A stretch of DNA of 64,000 nt, taken from positions 682,001-746,000 of the forward strand of contig NZ_OX366364.1 in NCBI RefSeq assembly GCF_947251645.1, in the 5' to 3' direction. The notes beneath the pieces were generated by a model. The model saw only the letters and a program-made list of their open reading frames with translations. It was not told the origin of the DNA and did no database searches. This document shows, piece after piece, positions 56,005-64,000 of the stretch. Every line of letters begins with the position of its first letter. The first letter of the stretch is position 1. Both the position numbers and the translations under genes were made by a program. The stretch comes from Wolbachia endosymbiont (group A) of Bibio marci (GTDB lineage: Bacteria; Pseudomonadota; Alphaproteobacteria; Rickettsiales; Anaplasmataceae).

Positions 56005-56307
56005 TTACTTTTGAAGATTAATTTCATTGATACGAAGAACAGTTATATACTGCCTATGACCAGTTTTCCTACGGTAATTTTTTCTTCTTTTCTTCTTAAA
56101 GATTATAATTTTTTCTCCTCTGCACTGCTCCAATACTTCAGCTTTAACAGTAGCATTAGATGAATAAGATAAGCCATTATTTGAAATACAAATCACCTTA
56201 TTGATTTCCACCTCTTTTTTTTCTTCAGCTTCTAACTTCTCTACCTTTATTATACTGCCTTCTTTTACTAAATATTGCTTTCCACCAGTCTCAATTACTG
56301 CAAACAT
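56005..56307 (-). CDS. rplU: 50S ribosomal protein L21
   Basis: The 100-residue L21 begins MFAVIETGGKQYLVKEG, with KIIIFKKKRRKNYRRKTGHRQ near the end, both family signatures. It is 10 bp upstream of rpmA. Confidence 0.97.
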   Translation of the reverse strand: MFAVIETGGKQYLVKEGSIIKVEKLEAEEKKEVEINKVICISNNGLSYSSNATVKAEVLEQCRGEKIIIFKKKRRKNYRRKTGHRQYITVLRINEINLQK

Positions 56308-56337
56308 GATAAATATAAATTATTGTTATTAATTTTA

Positions 56338-56366
56338 ATCGTAAACGATGTCATATATACTGTCAA
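56338..56366 (-). promoter_or_regulatory. Promoter of rplU-rpmA
   Basis: On the minus strand TTGACA (56366-56361), a 17-bp spacer and TACGAT (56343-56338) lie 31 bp upstream of the rplU ATG. The remaining 56367-56637 spacer is AT-rich, with no gene seen. Confidence 0.6.
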
Positions 56367-56637
56367 TATAAATAAAAAACACGACTTAACGTTCTTTTTG
56401 AGCTACTTAAATACTTCTATCTTTTTTCACCTTGTTATCTGCTTTTTCTCAGACAGTAATTAATTCTCAAAAAATCTTATTGTCTACAAAAGCAAAACTT
56501 GGTCATTTTAAATCCCCCTCACTTTGCTTTTATAGCAGGTCTCTAATTAAAACTCCATAATATGGCTTATTAATTATCTAGCAAAAATTCAGCTTCAATT
56601 TGAAAAAAGTACAACCTGTTGCTATTCAGTTGGGGTT

Positions 56638-57105
56638 TTATAAGTTATAATTTATTCCAAGCTCAAATCCATGATTATAATCTTCAAATGCTTTCAATAG
56701 ACGGTAACCAGCAAAAACACTTGTCCTTGAAGAAAGCGGAAAATCAAGACCAGAGCTTATTTTATATGAGAAACCAAACTTTGACTGTCCAACAAAATCG
56801 ATAGCAGCACCTATACCAACATTAACATATAGAGCGATATCTGTGTTTGTAAACTCGTAGTGATAACGTAAATTTGCCAAAATTCCTCCTTGCAGTTTTC
56901 CTTTAAAAATACTTGCAACTGAAATAATAGGCTCAACTAAAATTTTTACGCTGTTTGTGTAGTGATAACCGACACTATAACTAAAATCGCCAGAACTGTA
57001 TGACGAAGAAGTATAGATTCTATCTCTAATAAAATCAACTCCAAAACATGGTGCTGACAAAGAAACAGCAGGCAATATAGCTACTAAAGTAAATAATTTT
57101 TTCAT
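56638..57105 (-). CDS. Small outer-membrane beta-barrel protein
   Basis: From the ATG at 57105 the 155-residue protein has a signal peptide (MKKLFTLVAILPAVSLSA, then PCFG). Alternating strands follow (YSVGYHYTNSVKILVEP, GGILANLRYHYEF, KISSGLDFPLSS), and the last strand is GFELGINYNL. The pattern is that of a small 8-strand barrel like other Wolbachia surface proteins, though it is much shorter than Wsp. An in-frame upstream ATG at 57141 would spoil the signal peptide. The function is probably structural or surface exposure. Confidence 0.7.
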   Translation of the reverse strand: MKKLFTLVAILPAVSLSAPCFGVDFIRDRIYTSSSYSSGDFSYSVGYHYTNSVKILVEPIISVASIFKGKLQGGILANLRYHYEFTNTDIALYVNVGIGAAIDFVGQSKFGFSYKISSGLDFPLSSRTSVFAGYRLLKAFEDYNHGFELGINYNL

Positions 57106-57175
57106 TTTTACCTCTAAATATCGGTACACGCATGTATACACATATAAACGTTAAAAATAGATAATTATAGTCAAA

Positions 57176-58468
57176 TTACTTTATTCTCTTAATCACTTGT
57201 TTTTCTCTTGCTATTGCAAGGCTTTTCTCTGGCACGTTCTTAACTATAACACTGCCCGCTGCAATTATAGAGTCATCATAAACATTGAGCGGTGCAATGA
57301 GTGAGCTATTGGCGCCAACAAAGCAATTGCTCCCTATATTCGTTTCATATTTATTTTTCCCATTATAATTACAAACAATAGTGCCTGCTCCTATATTACT
57401 CCCCTGCCCTACTTTAGTATTTCCTATATAACTTAAGTGTTTTATTCTAGTGTTTTGACCAACTTCACTTGTTTTCACTTCCACAAAATTTCCTATTTTT
57501 GCCTTATTACCAATTGTTGTGTTTCCGCGTATTCTGGTAAATGGACCGACCTCAGCATTACTTTTAATTAAGCAGTTTTCTAAATGCAAAAATTGCAGTA
57601 TTTTCGCACCAGACTCTATTTTCACTCCAGGACCAAAAAAAACGTATGGGTAAATCACTGAATCTCTGGCAATTTGCGTATCAAGAGAAAAGAAAACAGT
57701 CTCTGGAGCAACAAGCGTTACTCCGGAGTTGGTAAAGAATTTTCTTTTGTTTTCTTGAAAGTAAAATTCAGCTTTTATAAGGTCATTTCTGTTATTTATT
57801 CCCGTTGCCTCTTCTCCACCGGTAATCACGTAATCGACATTTAAATTACTCTTCACTGCAATAGAAACTATATCGGTCAAATAATATTCATGAGTTGAGC
57901 TATTGCACTCTATTTTCTCCACCAATTCACGTAAATTCTTTGCATATGCAACCATTATTCCAGCATTGGCAAGAAACTCTTCATGATTATTTTTATCACT
58001 CTTTGCTTCTACGATTTCTCTTAAGGAACCATTCTCAATGATTAACCTACCATATTCTTTATTGCTTGCCCTAAAACCTAGGCAAACTAGAGCCTTGCCT
58101 TCTAAATAACTAATCATTTTAGTTATTGTGCTGCTTTTTATGAGCGGAGTATCTCCATACTGCACAACAACTATGTTCGAATCTGGCAATTCTTTCAGGT
58201 TTCTCATCGCAGTTTTGACTGCATCTCCCGTGCCGAGTGTTGATTCTTGTATAATTAACTGTATATCCTCAAAGCACTTTAGTCTTTCAATTAAAGGCTG
58301 ATCAACTACAACAGCAATATTTTCAGGATTTAACTGTTTTGCATTGTAAATGACATGCTGAAGCATGGAAAAATTGCCTATTTCGTGCAGAACCTTAGGC
58401 AAATCTGAATTCATCCGCCTGCCATGCCCGGCAGCAAGTATGATGAAAGTATGAGCTTTATTTATCAC
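57176..58468 (-). CDS. glmU: Bifunctional UDP-GlcNAc pyrophosphorylase / GlcN-1-P acetyltransferase
   Basis: GlmU makes UDP-GlcNAc. N-terminal uridyltransferase: ILAAGHGRRMNSDLPKVLH (10-28), VVQYGDTPLI, and LANAGIMVAY. The C-terminal left-handed beta helix has hexapeptide repeats and the active-site region RIKHLSYIGNTKVG with GAGTIVCNYNGKNK. At 430 residues it is a little short at the C-terminus. Wolbachia retains lipid II synthesis, which needs this precursor. It starts directly after pheS ends. Confidence 0.93.
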   Translation of the reverse strand: MINKAHTFIILAAGHGRRMNSDLPKVLHEIGNFSMLQHVIYNAKQLNPENIAVVVDQPLIERLKCFEDIQLIIQESTLGTGDAVKTAMRNLKELPDSNIVVVQYGDTPLIKSSTITKMISYLEGKALVCLGFRASNKEYGRLIIENGSLREIVEAKSDKNNHEEFLANAGIMVAYAKNLRELVEKIECNSSTHEYYLTDIVSIAVKSNLNVDYVITGGEEATGINNRNDLIKAEFYFQENKRKFFTNSGVTLVAPETVFFSLDTQIARDSVIYPYVFFGPGVKIESGAKILQFLHLENCLIKSNAEVGPFTRIRGNTTIGNKAKIGNFVEVKTSEVGQNTRIKHLSYIGNTKVGQGSNIGAGTIVCNYNGKNKYETNIGSNCFVGANSSLIAPLNVYDDSIIAAGSVIVKNVPEKSLAIAREKQVIKRIK

Positions 58469-59512
58469 TTATCTTAAAGATGAAAAATGAAAACCATAAT
58501 GATCAAGCCAACTGATTTTGTTATCGTAAAAGCTTCTTAGGTCGCTGATTTGATATTTTAGCATTGCAAGCCTTTCTATACCAATGCCAAACGCAAAACC
58601 ATTGTATTTAGTGCAGTTTATTCCAACATTTTGAAAGACATTTGGATGCGCCATACCACATCCAAGCACTTCTATCCATTTACTACCTTTATAACTTATA
58701 TCCACCTCTGCAGAAGGTTCGGTAAAAGGGAAAAAACTATTACGAAAACGTATCTTCAGCCCTTTATCTCCAAAAAACTTATTAAGGAAGTGATGAATAG
58801 TAAATTTTAACTGGCCCATATTGACGTTTTCATCGACATATAACCCTTCTATCTGGTGAAACATAGGAGTGTGAGTTGCATCAAAGTCATTTCTGTATAC
58901 CCTACCAGGGGCTACTATTTTAATTGGGAAATTTTTTGTTTTTTCCATGGTTCTAATCTGCACAGATGAGGTGTGAGTGCGCAGTACCATTCTTTTATCG
59001 TTTATTTTATTCTTTAAGTAGAAGGTATCTTGCTCCTCTCGTGCAGGATGATGACTTGGAGTATTCAGTGCATCAAATACATGAAATTCATCTTCAATGT
59101 CAGGGCCATCAACTGCTTTAAAACCCATATGTGCAAAAATAAGCTTTACTTCATTTATAACTTTACTGAGTGGATGGATCTTGCCAATTTTTTCTGGTCT
59201 AACGGGCAACGTAATATCAACTGCCTCGTTCTGCAATTTAAAGTTAACTTCTTCTGTTTTTAGTACATTTTCCCTATTCATGATAAGATGATCTATCTTA
59301 TCACGTAAAGCGTTAATAACTGCGCCTAAATCACGCTTTTTCTCTGCATTTTCTATCTTTTTTAAGTTATCAAAATAAGCTCTAACTACACCCTTTTTTC
59401 CCAAATATAATAGCCTAACTTTTTCTAAATCTTGCAAAGAAGAAGCATTCTCAATTTCGGAAACTGCTTTATCTTCAAGTGAAAGTATGTCATCTAATAA
59501 CTCTTTATTCAT
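58469..59512 (-). CDS. pheS: Phenylalanyl-tRNA synthetase alpha subunit
   Basis: The 347-residue class II catalytic chain of PheRS has an N-terminal coiled coil (1-90). Then HPLSKVINEVKLIFAHMGF, the motif 2 region VYRNDFDATHTPMFHQIEGLYVD, and the final FGIGIERLAMLKYQISDLR. It needs PheT, which is not in the window. It is contiguous with glmU. Confidence 0.96.
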   Translation of the reverse strand: MNKELLDDILSLEDKAVSEIENASSLQDLEKVRLLYLGKKGVVRAYFDNLKKIENAEKKRDLGAVINALRDKIDHLIMNRENVLKTEEVNFKLQNEAVDITLPVRPEKIGKIHPLSKVINEVKLIFAHMGFKAVDGPDIEDEFHVFDALNTPSHHPAREEQDTFYLKNKINDKRMVLRTHTSSVQIRTMEKTKNFPIKIVAPGRVYRNDFDATHTPMFHQIEGLYVDENVNMGQLKFTIHHFLNKFFGDKGLKIRFRNSFFPFTEPSAEVDISYKGSKWIEVLGCGMAHPNVFQNVGINCTKYNGFAFGIGIERLAMLKYQISDLRSFYDNKISWLDHYGFHFSSLR

Positions 59513-59657
59513 CTTAAAATGCTGGCTTAAACTTTCATTATAGTGAAATTTTAAATATCATCAACAATCCGAAAAATTGCCCTATTCTGATTATTAATTT
59601 ATTGACCGATTAATCTTTTTTATTTACCTTTGTGTTGATAAATTTGCTGTATCAACT

Positions 59658-61385
59658 ATGCACAACAGTAACACTGAAACTAAGAATAAGTATAAAATAG
59701 AGGATTTACCTAAGCTCTTTAAGGAAAAATCCAAAAACATAAGTAAAGCATTTTCTAGCGAAACAATTAAGATCAGTACTATTCGCTCGAGAAGTATTGA
59801 AAGCAATATACAAAAATTTTCATTTGAGCTAACAGCAACAGATAAAGACACCTTTAATATAAGATTATTTAGAATAAACCCTTTAATTGATTTTTTCAAA
59901 ATCTGCCTTCCTCAGGAAAAAAATTTTACAGTCAACATGAAAGTGCCGAAAGAAAGCAGTGAATTATATAATCACTACCGTAAAACTAACAGTTATAAAA
60001 CTGTAGAAGAATTCATAAATAATGCTCCATCTAAAATTCTCTTACAAGGAGTAACAATAACACTACAAACAGATGCTAAAGACATTAACCTGGATAATTT
60101 GCACCAAATTGGGTCATTTTTAAACGAAAAGTCAAAACATGCAGAAAAAACTGAAAATGAAGACAAAAAAGAACAGAGTGAAATTAACAAAAAAAATGCA
60201 CAAAATAGACAAATCGTACCAGTTACAGGCTCATTTGGCTTCGATGTAACAAATAATGGAAAACAAGTTACACGCGCTTCGATAGCAGTTGCTGCAATGC
60301 ATGAAAACGTTTTCTGGTTTAGATCTTTTTTCTGTCTACCCAATCTTTTTAATACGTCACAATTCTTTTCTCAACAATTGCCAAAATTTTCTATACAGAG
60401 CAACAATATACTATTTGGTGTCATTCCAGCGCTTGACGCTGGAATCCAGGAAAAAAGAAACATGGATCCAAGTAGTCAAGCTACTCGGATGACAGGGGGT
60501 AGTATAGAAAATCCAATACCTCAAGAAGCAGAACAGAATGTAGGTAAAACTACTTCGCACACAGAGTATTTTAAAGCTAATAGAAAAAAATCGAAAAAGC
60601 AATCTCAAGAACTACCAGAAGAAGAAAAACAATCTACCATAAAACAAGCACGAAATGATGCTAGAGTAGCTATGATAGATAACCAAATTGAGCACAGGGG
60701 GAAAAAACTCGATGAAATATTTATTGAAGTGATGAGTGGATACAAAAATCAAGATCCAGAAACATTTTGCAATATTTTCAGCTCAGTATTCAATATTGTT
60801 TACTTTCAAGATAAACAATTACATGAAATATTAGAGTCAGGTGAGATATCAGAAGTATTAGAAATACCACAACCAGCTGGCAAGTCTTTTTTTCCAAAAG
60901 AATATTTACAAAAGCAAGTATATAGAAAAAAAGAGCAATTGCTCAAATTAGTTTCAGGTGTTTATATACAACAACCTTCTCCACAACATGAAAATACTCC
61001 TCATAAATCTACAAACCCTTTACCAATTAAAGATCTTTCACCAGCAACAAATGAAGCTAAAACTCTACCACCTACTAACATTACACTCAAATCATCATTA
61101 AAAACTGTATTTTCCTCAAAAAAGGCTTATTTTTGTCTATTTATAATAGTAGCATCTGCATCAACACTTTGCTTATGGCATTTTCCGTTAGGAAAAGTGT
61201 CAATGTTAAAAGGATTAGTGCCACCAGAAAAAAGAGAAAGTATTGGGTTAGCATTGAACATAGGACTACCAATATTAATCGCGCTGTGTATTTTGAATTT
61301 AGCTCGCTTTATATATTCTGAATATTCTATAGAATCTGTTAAGCAAGTAAGTGAAAACGATCCCCTTTCTCACGCCTATAGCTAG
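59658..61385 (+). CDS. Hypothetical membrane protein carrying an in-frame palindromic element
   Basis: The 575-residue protein has two C-terminal hydrophobic segments (about 492-513 and 530-552) and a long hydrophilic N-terminal part with no known domain. The segment FGVIPALDAGIQ..KRNMDPSSQATRMTGG (about residues 253-281) is translated from a palindromic repeat at 60417-60503, in frame with no stops. That element otherwise occurs in spacers. The flanking parts (FSIQSNNILF and SIENPIPQEA) look natural. I do not recognise the family; it may be anchored by its tail and face the cytoplasm. Confidence 0.7.
   Translation: MHNSNTETKNKYKIEDLPKLFKEKSKNISKAFSSETIKISTIRSRSIESNIQKFSFELTATDKDTFNIRLFRINPLIDFFKICLPQEKNFTVNMKVPKESSELYNHYRKTNSYKTVEEFINNAPSKILLQGVTITLQTDAKDINLDNLHQIGSFLNEKSKHAEKTENEDKKEQSEINKKNAQNRQIVPVTGSFGFDVTNNGKQVTRASIAVAAMHENVFWFRSFFCLPNLFNTSQFFSQQLPKFSIQSNNILFGVIPALDAGIQEKRNMDPSSQATRMTGGSIENPIPQEAEQNVGKTTSHTEYFKANRKKSKKQSQELPEEEKQSTIKQARNDARVAMIDNQIEHRGKKLDEIFIEVMSGYKNQDPETFCNIFSSVFNIVYFQDKQLHEILESGEISEVLEIPQPAGKSFFPKEYLQKQVYRKKEQLLKLVSGVYIQQPSPQHENTPHKSTNPLPIKDLSPATNEAKTLPPTNITLKSSLKTVFSSKKAYFCLFIIVASASTLCLWHFPLGKVSMLKGLVPPEKRESIGLALNIGLPILIALCILNLARFIYSEYSIESVKQVSENDPLSHAYS
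60417..60503 (+). repeat. Palindromic element inside a coding region
   Basis: GGTGTCATTCCAGCGCTTGACGCTGGAATCCAG is followed by ATGGATCCAAGTAGTCAAGCTACTCGGATGACA. Both halves match spacer copies at 12433-12504 and 29288-29400. The frame of 59658-61385 reads straight through. Confidence 0.85.
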
Positions 61386-61401
61386 TGCAGGCTCAGTTTT
61401 T

Positions 61402-61456
61402 CTACGTCATACCGCCGCGGTATCTCTAGATCCCGCTAACAAGCAGCGGGATGACG
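61402..61456. repeat. Palindromic element
   Basis: CTACGTCATACCGCCGCGGTATC then AGATCCCGCTAACAAGCAGCGGGATGACG. Adjoins repeat copy D, as at the left side of copy A. Confidence 0.8.
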
Positions 61457-61458
61457 AT

Positions 61459-61931
61459 TGTCGTTTAGCTATAAACGTTAAGAAATTTACCAAATGGAAA
61501 AAAAGGCAAAAGAAGCCCCGTGGTTGGCTAGTTACTTACATTATACTTTCAAGTATGGCGTTTTTTTATTCTAAACACTTAATAACCGCGATTCAGCTGC
61601 TTTTAAATGCAACTAATCTAAATTATAAACATTAAGAAATTTACTAAACAGAAAAAAAGGCAAAAGAAACCCTAGGGTAGCTAGTTATTCACTATCCATT
61701 TTTTAAGTTGGCGTTTTTTGATGTTTTAAATGCTTTATAAGCGTATTTCAGCTTGTGTAGGTAAAAACCTAGAAATTTGATAAAGACATAAGGTGCACAT
61801 AGTGCAAAAAATTAAACATGAGACGCCAAATACGTTGAGTTTTTTTGTCATTTAATCTGTACAGAGAAGATAAATAAATAGCTTCAGTTTCATGATAAGG
61901 GGGCTGGCGAAGGGTGTCAAGTAAGTTTTTT
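61459..61931 (-). repeat. Promoter-bearing dispersed repeat, copy D
   Basis: Nearly identical to copy A. The promoter is TTGACA (61920-61915), 17 bp, TATCAT (61897-61892); the spacer differs from A at one base. Hairpins and the two tandem sub-units are as in A; the final T-run is T7 at 61504-61498. It begins 25 bp after the ccmA stop. Confidence 0.85.
61498..61885 (-). ncRNA. Candidate small RNA from repeat copy D
   Basis: Predicted from the promoter start near 61885 to the T7 run. See copy A for structure. It shares its direction with ccmA, so read-through from ccmA is also possible. Confidence 0.45.
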
Positions 61932-61955
61932 CGTTTCTCAACGCGCTGCCAAAAA

Positions 61956-62579
61956 CTATGCAAGAAGTCTATTGAAATCGCGTATATCGATCGTTGTAAA
62001 ATCACACAATTGCTCTGTAGAGCTATGTCCTGTAATAATTACTATACCATTTTGCTCAGAGCGTATTGAGATTAGGTTCAGCACTAATTCACACGTCGCA
62101 CTATCAAGATTACAAAATGGTTCATCTATCAGCCAAACGTTTGCATTAGAAATCAAGAGGCGGGCAAGCGCAACTCTTCTTCTCCAGCCTGCAGAAAGTT
62201 CGCCATATCTAATATTAAGTACAGGCTGTAACTGCAAGCAACAAACAGCTGCCACAATCAATTCCCTAGTATTTCGTATTCCTGCCCAGAATTCTATGTT
62301 TTGAGTAACAGTTAAGCTATCCTTGCAGGCATTTTTATGCCCTACGTAGACCATAGAAGGTATATAGGATTTTGGATCATCATATATGTCTTTTCCGCAG
62401 TGCCTTATATTGCCTGATACCGGCGGCAAAAGTCCAGATAAACTTCTAATTAAGCTGGTTTTACCACTACCATTTGGACCAGTGATTAGAATCTTTGATT
62501 TTGGCTCAGCTTTAAAGCTAAGATGTTTAAATAATACTTTGTTATTACGAGCGCAGGATAAATTTTCACATTCAAGCAT
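61956..62579 (-). CDS. ccmA: Heme exporter ATP-binding protein
   Basis: The 207-residue ABC ATPase has Walker A ITGPNGSGKTSLIR (32-45), LSAGWRRRVALARLLIS (the CcmA-type signature with a Trp-Arg-Arg tail), and VWLIDEPFCNLD. CcmA acts with CcmB in cytochrome c maturation. CcmB is not adjacent. It follows the 143-residue membrane protein gene by 3 bp on the same strand. Confidence 0.88.
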   Translation of the reverse strand: MLECENLSCARNNKVLFKHLSFKAEPKSKILITGPNGSGKTSLIRSLSGLLPPVSGNIRHCGKDIYDDPKSYIPSMVYVGHKNACKDSLTVTQNIEFWAGIRNTRELIVAAVCCLQLQPVLNIRYGELSAGWRRRVALARLLISNANVWLIDEPFCNLDSATCELVLNLISIRSEQNGIVIITGHSSTEQLCDFTTIDIRDFNRLLA

Positions 62580-62582
62580 GGA

Positions 62583-63014
62583 TTATCTGCCCTTCCCCTT
62601 ATGTTTACCTTGAGTTGAAGCCTGAGCTTTTACAAACAGCTCCCAAAATCCTTTCTGGCCGCCTTCTCTATGTATCAATTGTGCAAAACGCTGCATTAAA
62701 CCATTACCCATCATAACCATCTTTGTCCATTTACCTACCGGTTTTGCTATGTCAACTATTTCTGGATCTTCTTTATAAACTTGCACATCTTTTTGTTTCT
62801 CGCGTAGCGTTTCTTGTTGTTTCAGCAACTCTTTTTGCTTATTTTTTTGATATAATTCATTGAATTTTCTGTCTTCTTCCCACTCCTCTTTAAAAACTTT
62901 TCTAGGAAATATGATTTTTCTAATGCGATTTTTGTATATTTTTCTCAAAAAGAGAAATACTGTAGCTACAGCAAGTAACGTTATGCTATATATTATGATC
63001 TGTGCAAGTGGCAT
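62583..63014 (-). CDS. Hypothetical single-pass membrane protein
   Basis: 143 residues: an N-terminal hydrophobic helix (IIIYSITLLAVATVFLFL, 7-24), a very basic cytoplasmic-type segment, a Lys/Glu/Gln-rich helix (58-80), and a C-terminal part ending in a basic tail. The family is not recognised. It is three bases upstream of ccmA, so it may belong to the same transcript, but a role in heme export is not shown. Confidence 0.6.
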   Translation of the reverse strand: MPLAQIIIYSITLLAVATVFLFLRKIYKNRIRKIIFPRKVFKEEWEEDRKFNELYQKNKQKELLKQQETLREKQKDVQVYKEDPEIVDIAKPVGKWTKMVMMGNGLMQRFAQLIHREGGQKGFWELFVKAQASTQGKHKGKGR

Positions 63015-63160
63015 TTCCTGTATCTAATTCATTAAAAATACCCTTATTATTATACCATAATTATAGAAATTGTGCAATTTTTTTGCGGGTAAAGACAGTA
63101 TAAAAGTAATACTGCTCTATTTCGTAAATTGGACAAATACAGCTACAGATCAGGTCTTCC

Positions 63161-63203
63161 TACGTCATACCGCCGCGGCGCTAACACGTAGCGGAATGAC
63201 GAG
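63161..63203. repeat. Palindromic element (shortened)
   Basis: ACGTCATACCGCCGCGG joined directly to CGCTAACACGTAGCGGAATGACG. The middle present in other copies is missing. It lies in the 63015-63322 spacer, which otherwise shows nothing. Confidence 0.75.
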
Positions 63204-63322
63204 TTTTACGCTTATCAAATTATAGGTAAACCTGAATTACTTTAGCTATACCCGAATGAATGGGCTTGTATGTAGTAAGGTTTATTTCTATACTTTTTAA
63301 AGAATTTTGAAGTGAAACAAAT

Positions 63323-64000
63323 ATGAACTGCTACAAGACTCACACGTGTGAAGAATTAAGGAAGAACGACGTAGAAAAGGAAGTTACCCTCTCTGGATGG
63401 TTATACCGTAAGCGCGACCATGGTAACCTAATCTTTGTTGATTTAAGAGACTTCTATGGAATTACTCAACTAGTATTTAATAATGACAAAGACTTTTTTG
63501 ATGAGATCTCAAATTTAAAATCAGAAAGTGTAATCACTGTTACAGGGATAGTCAAAGCTAGAACTGAAGATACGATAAACACCTCTATCGCAACCGGGGA
63601 AATTGAGGTTGTAGTTAGCAATTTGCACGTTGAATCGGAAGTCGAGTTCCACCGTGATGAAGAAATAGCGAAAGAAGAGAGAAGTATATTAGCGAGCATT
63701 GCTGGCGAACAAGAATACCCAGAAAATATGAGATTTAAATATCGGTTTCTTGATTTAAGGCGTGAAAAAGCCCGCAACAATATTATTCTGCGCTCACAAA
63801 TTATTGCAGAACTCCGCAAGCTCATGATAGAGCAAGGGTTTTTGGAAATTCAGACTCCAATACTTACTGCTTCATCTCCTGAAGGTGCACGTGATTATTT
63901 GGTGCCAAGCAGACTAAATCTTGGTAAATTTTATGCATTGCCACAAGCTCCACAGATTTTTAAGCAATTGCTTATGGTTTCAGGGTTTGATAAATATTTT
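63323..64000 (+). CDS. aspS: Aspartyl-tRNA synthetase, 5' part
   Basis: 226 codons are visible before the window ends. The N-terminal OB-fold anticodon domain shows [32 protein letters not shown], with the D-H-G of bacterial-type AspRS. Motif 1 ([20 protein letters not shown]), [21 protein letters not shown] and the [21 protein letters not shown] region follow. It probably charges both tRNA(Asp) and tRNA(Asn), with GatCAB amidating the latter. Confidence 0.95.
   Translation, partial: MNCYKTHTCEELRKNDVEKEVTLSGWLYRKRDHGNLIFVDLRDFYGITQLVFNNDKDFFDEISNLKSESVITVTGIVKARTEDTINTSIATGEIEVVVSNLHVESEVEFHRDEEIAKEERSILASIAGEQEYPENMRFKYRFLDLRREKARNNIILRSQIIAELRKLMIEQGFLEIQTPILTASSPEGARDYLVPSRLNLGKFYALPQAPQIFKQLLMVSGFDKYF

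Noticed and set aside
56308..56637. Plus-strand small ORF at 56275-56463
   Set aside because: AT-rich, overlaps the rplU start and its promoter, and has no ribosome-binding site or family resemblance.

Overview
The window looks like part of a Wolbachia chromosome (Alphaproteobacteria, Rickettsiales, Anaplasmataceae). The signs are: one continuous rpoB-rpoC reading frame of 2837 codons, AT-rich DNA, scattered informational operons, an ankyrin-repeat gene, eukaryote-type cysteine proteases (Ulp1-like and OTU-like), TenA-like proteins, several insertion sequences, and many copies of short GC-rich palindromes (consensus around CGTCATACCGCCGCGGTAT and CTGGGATGACA) of the kind known from Wolbachia and Rickettsia. 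The assignment comes from gene content only; I do not assign a supergroup.

Layout. 1-6.0 kb: a secreted-protein fragment, gatB, then a broken NLR-like gene (Cap4-type nuclease head, STAND/NB-ARC remnant, nine ankyrin repeats) cut by an IS110 element and a frameshift. 6.1-13.2 kb: an exoD-cysS-yqaA operon, tatA, an IS5/IS903-type element with a 9-bp target duplication, an iron-type ABC ATPase, tRNA-Arg(CCT), radC, and a repeat-packed spacer. 13.2-29.2 kb: the large str/rpo cluster rpsL-rpsG-fusA-tuf-tRNA-Trp-secE-nusG-rplKAJL-rpoBC. 29.2-40.8 kb: a second copy of the IS5-type element, dusB, a membrane-anchored Ulp1-like protease, serS, purD, a HELGH metalloprotease-like gene, tatC and gap. 40.8-48.4 kb: an accessory stretch with a decayed tandem gene pair, an HK97-type prohead protease, a long coiled-coil protein, a CCA/poly(A) nucleotidyltransferase and an OTU-like protease. 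48.4-64 kb: ychF, IS110 debris, ruvX, ruvC, coxC, two TenA-like genes (one frameshifted), metK, tRNA-Ile(GAT), rpmA, rplU, a small outer-membrane protein, glmU, pheS, a membrane protein with a palindromic element inside its reading frame, ccmA, and the start of aspS.

The most interesting signal is a dispersed repeat of about 470 bp present four times (12636-13107, 30629-31098, 36256-36733, 61459-61931). Every copy carries at one end a near-perfect sigma-70 promoter, TTGACA-17 bp-TATCAT, pointing into the repeat. Downstream come small hairpins, one kept by a compensatory base-pair change in the most diverged copy, then two tandem sub-units each ending in a T-run. I read it as a multicopy small-RNA gene family. 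Other points are a NusG with a duplicated N-terminal domain, a tuf gene with mosaic codon usage, and two IS copies that landed in the same target motif in the same relative orientation.

The conserved genes cover translation (gatB, cysS, serS, pheS, aspS, ribosomal proteins, fusA, tuf, dusB), transcription, Tat export, respiration (coxC, ccmA), recombination (ruvC, radC) and precursor supply (gap, purD, metK, glmU). The accessory genes are candidates for host interaction or relics of defence and phage-like systems.
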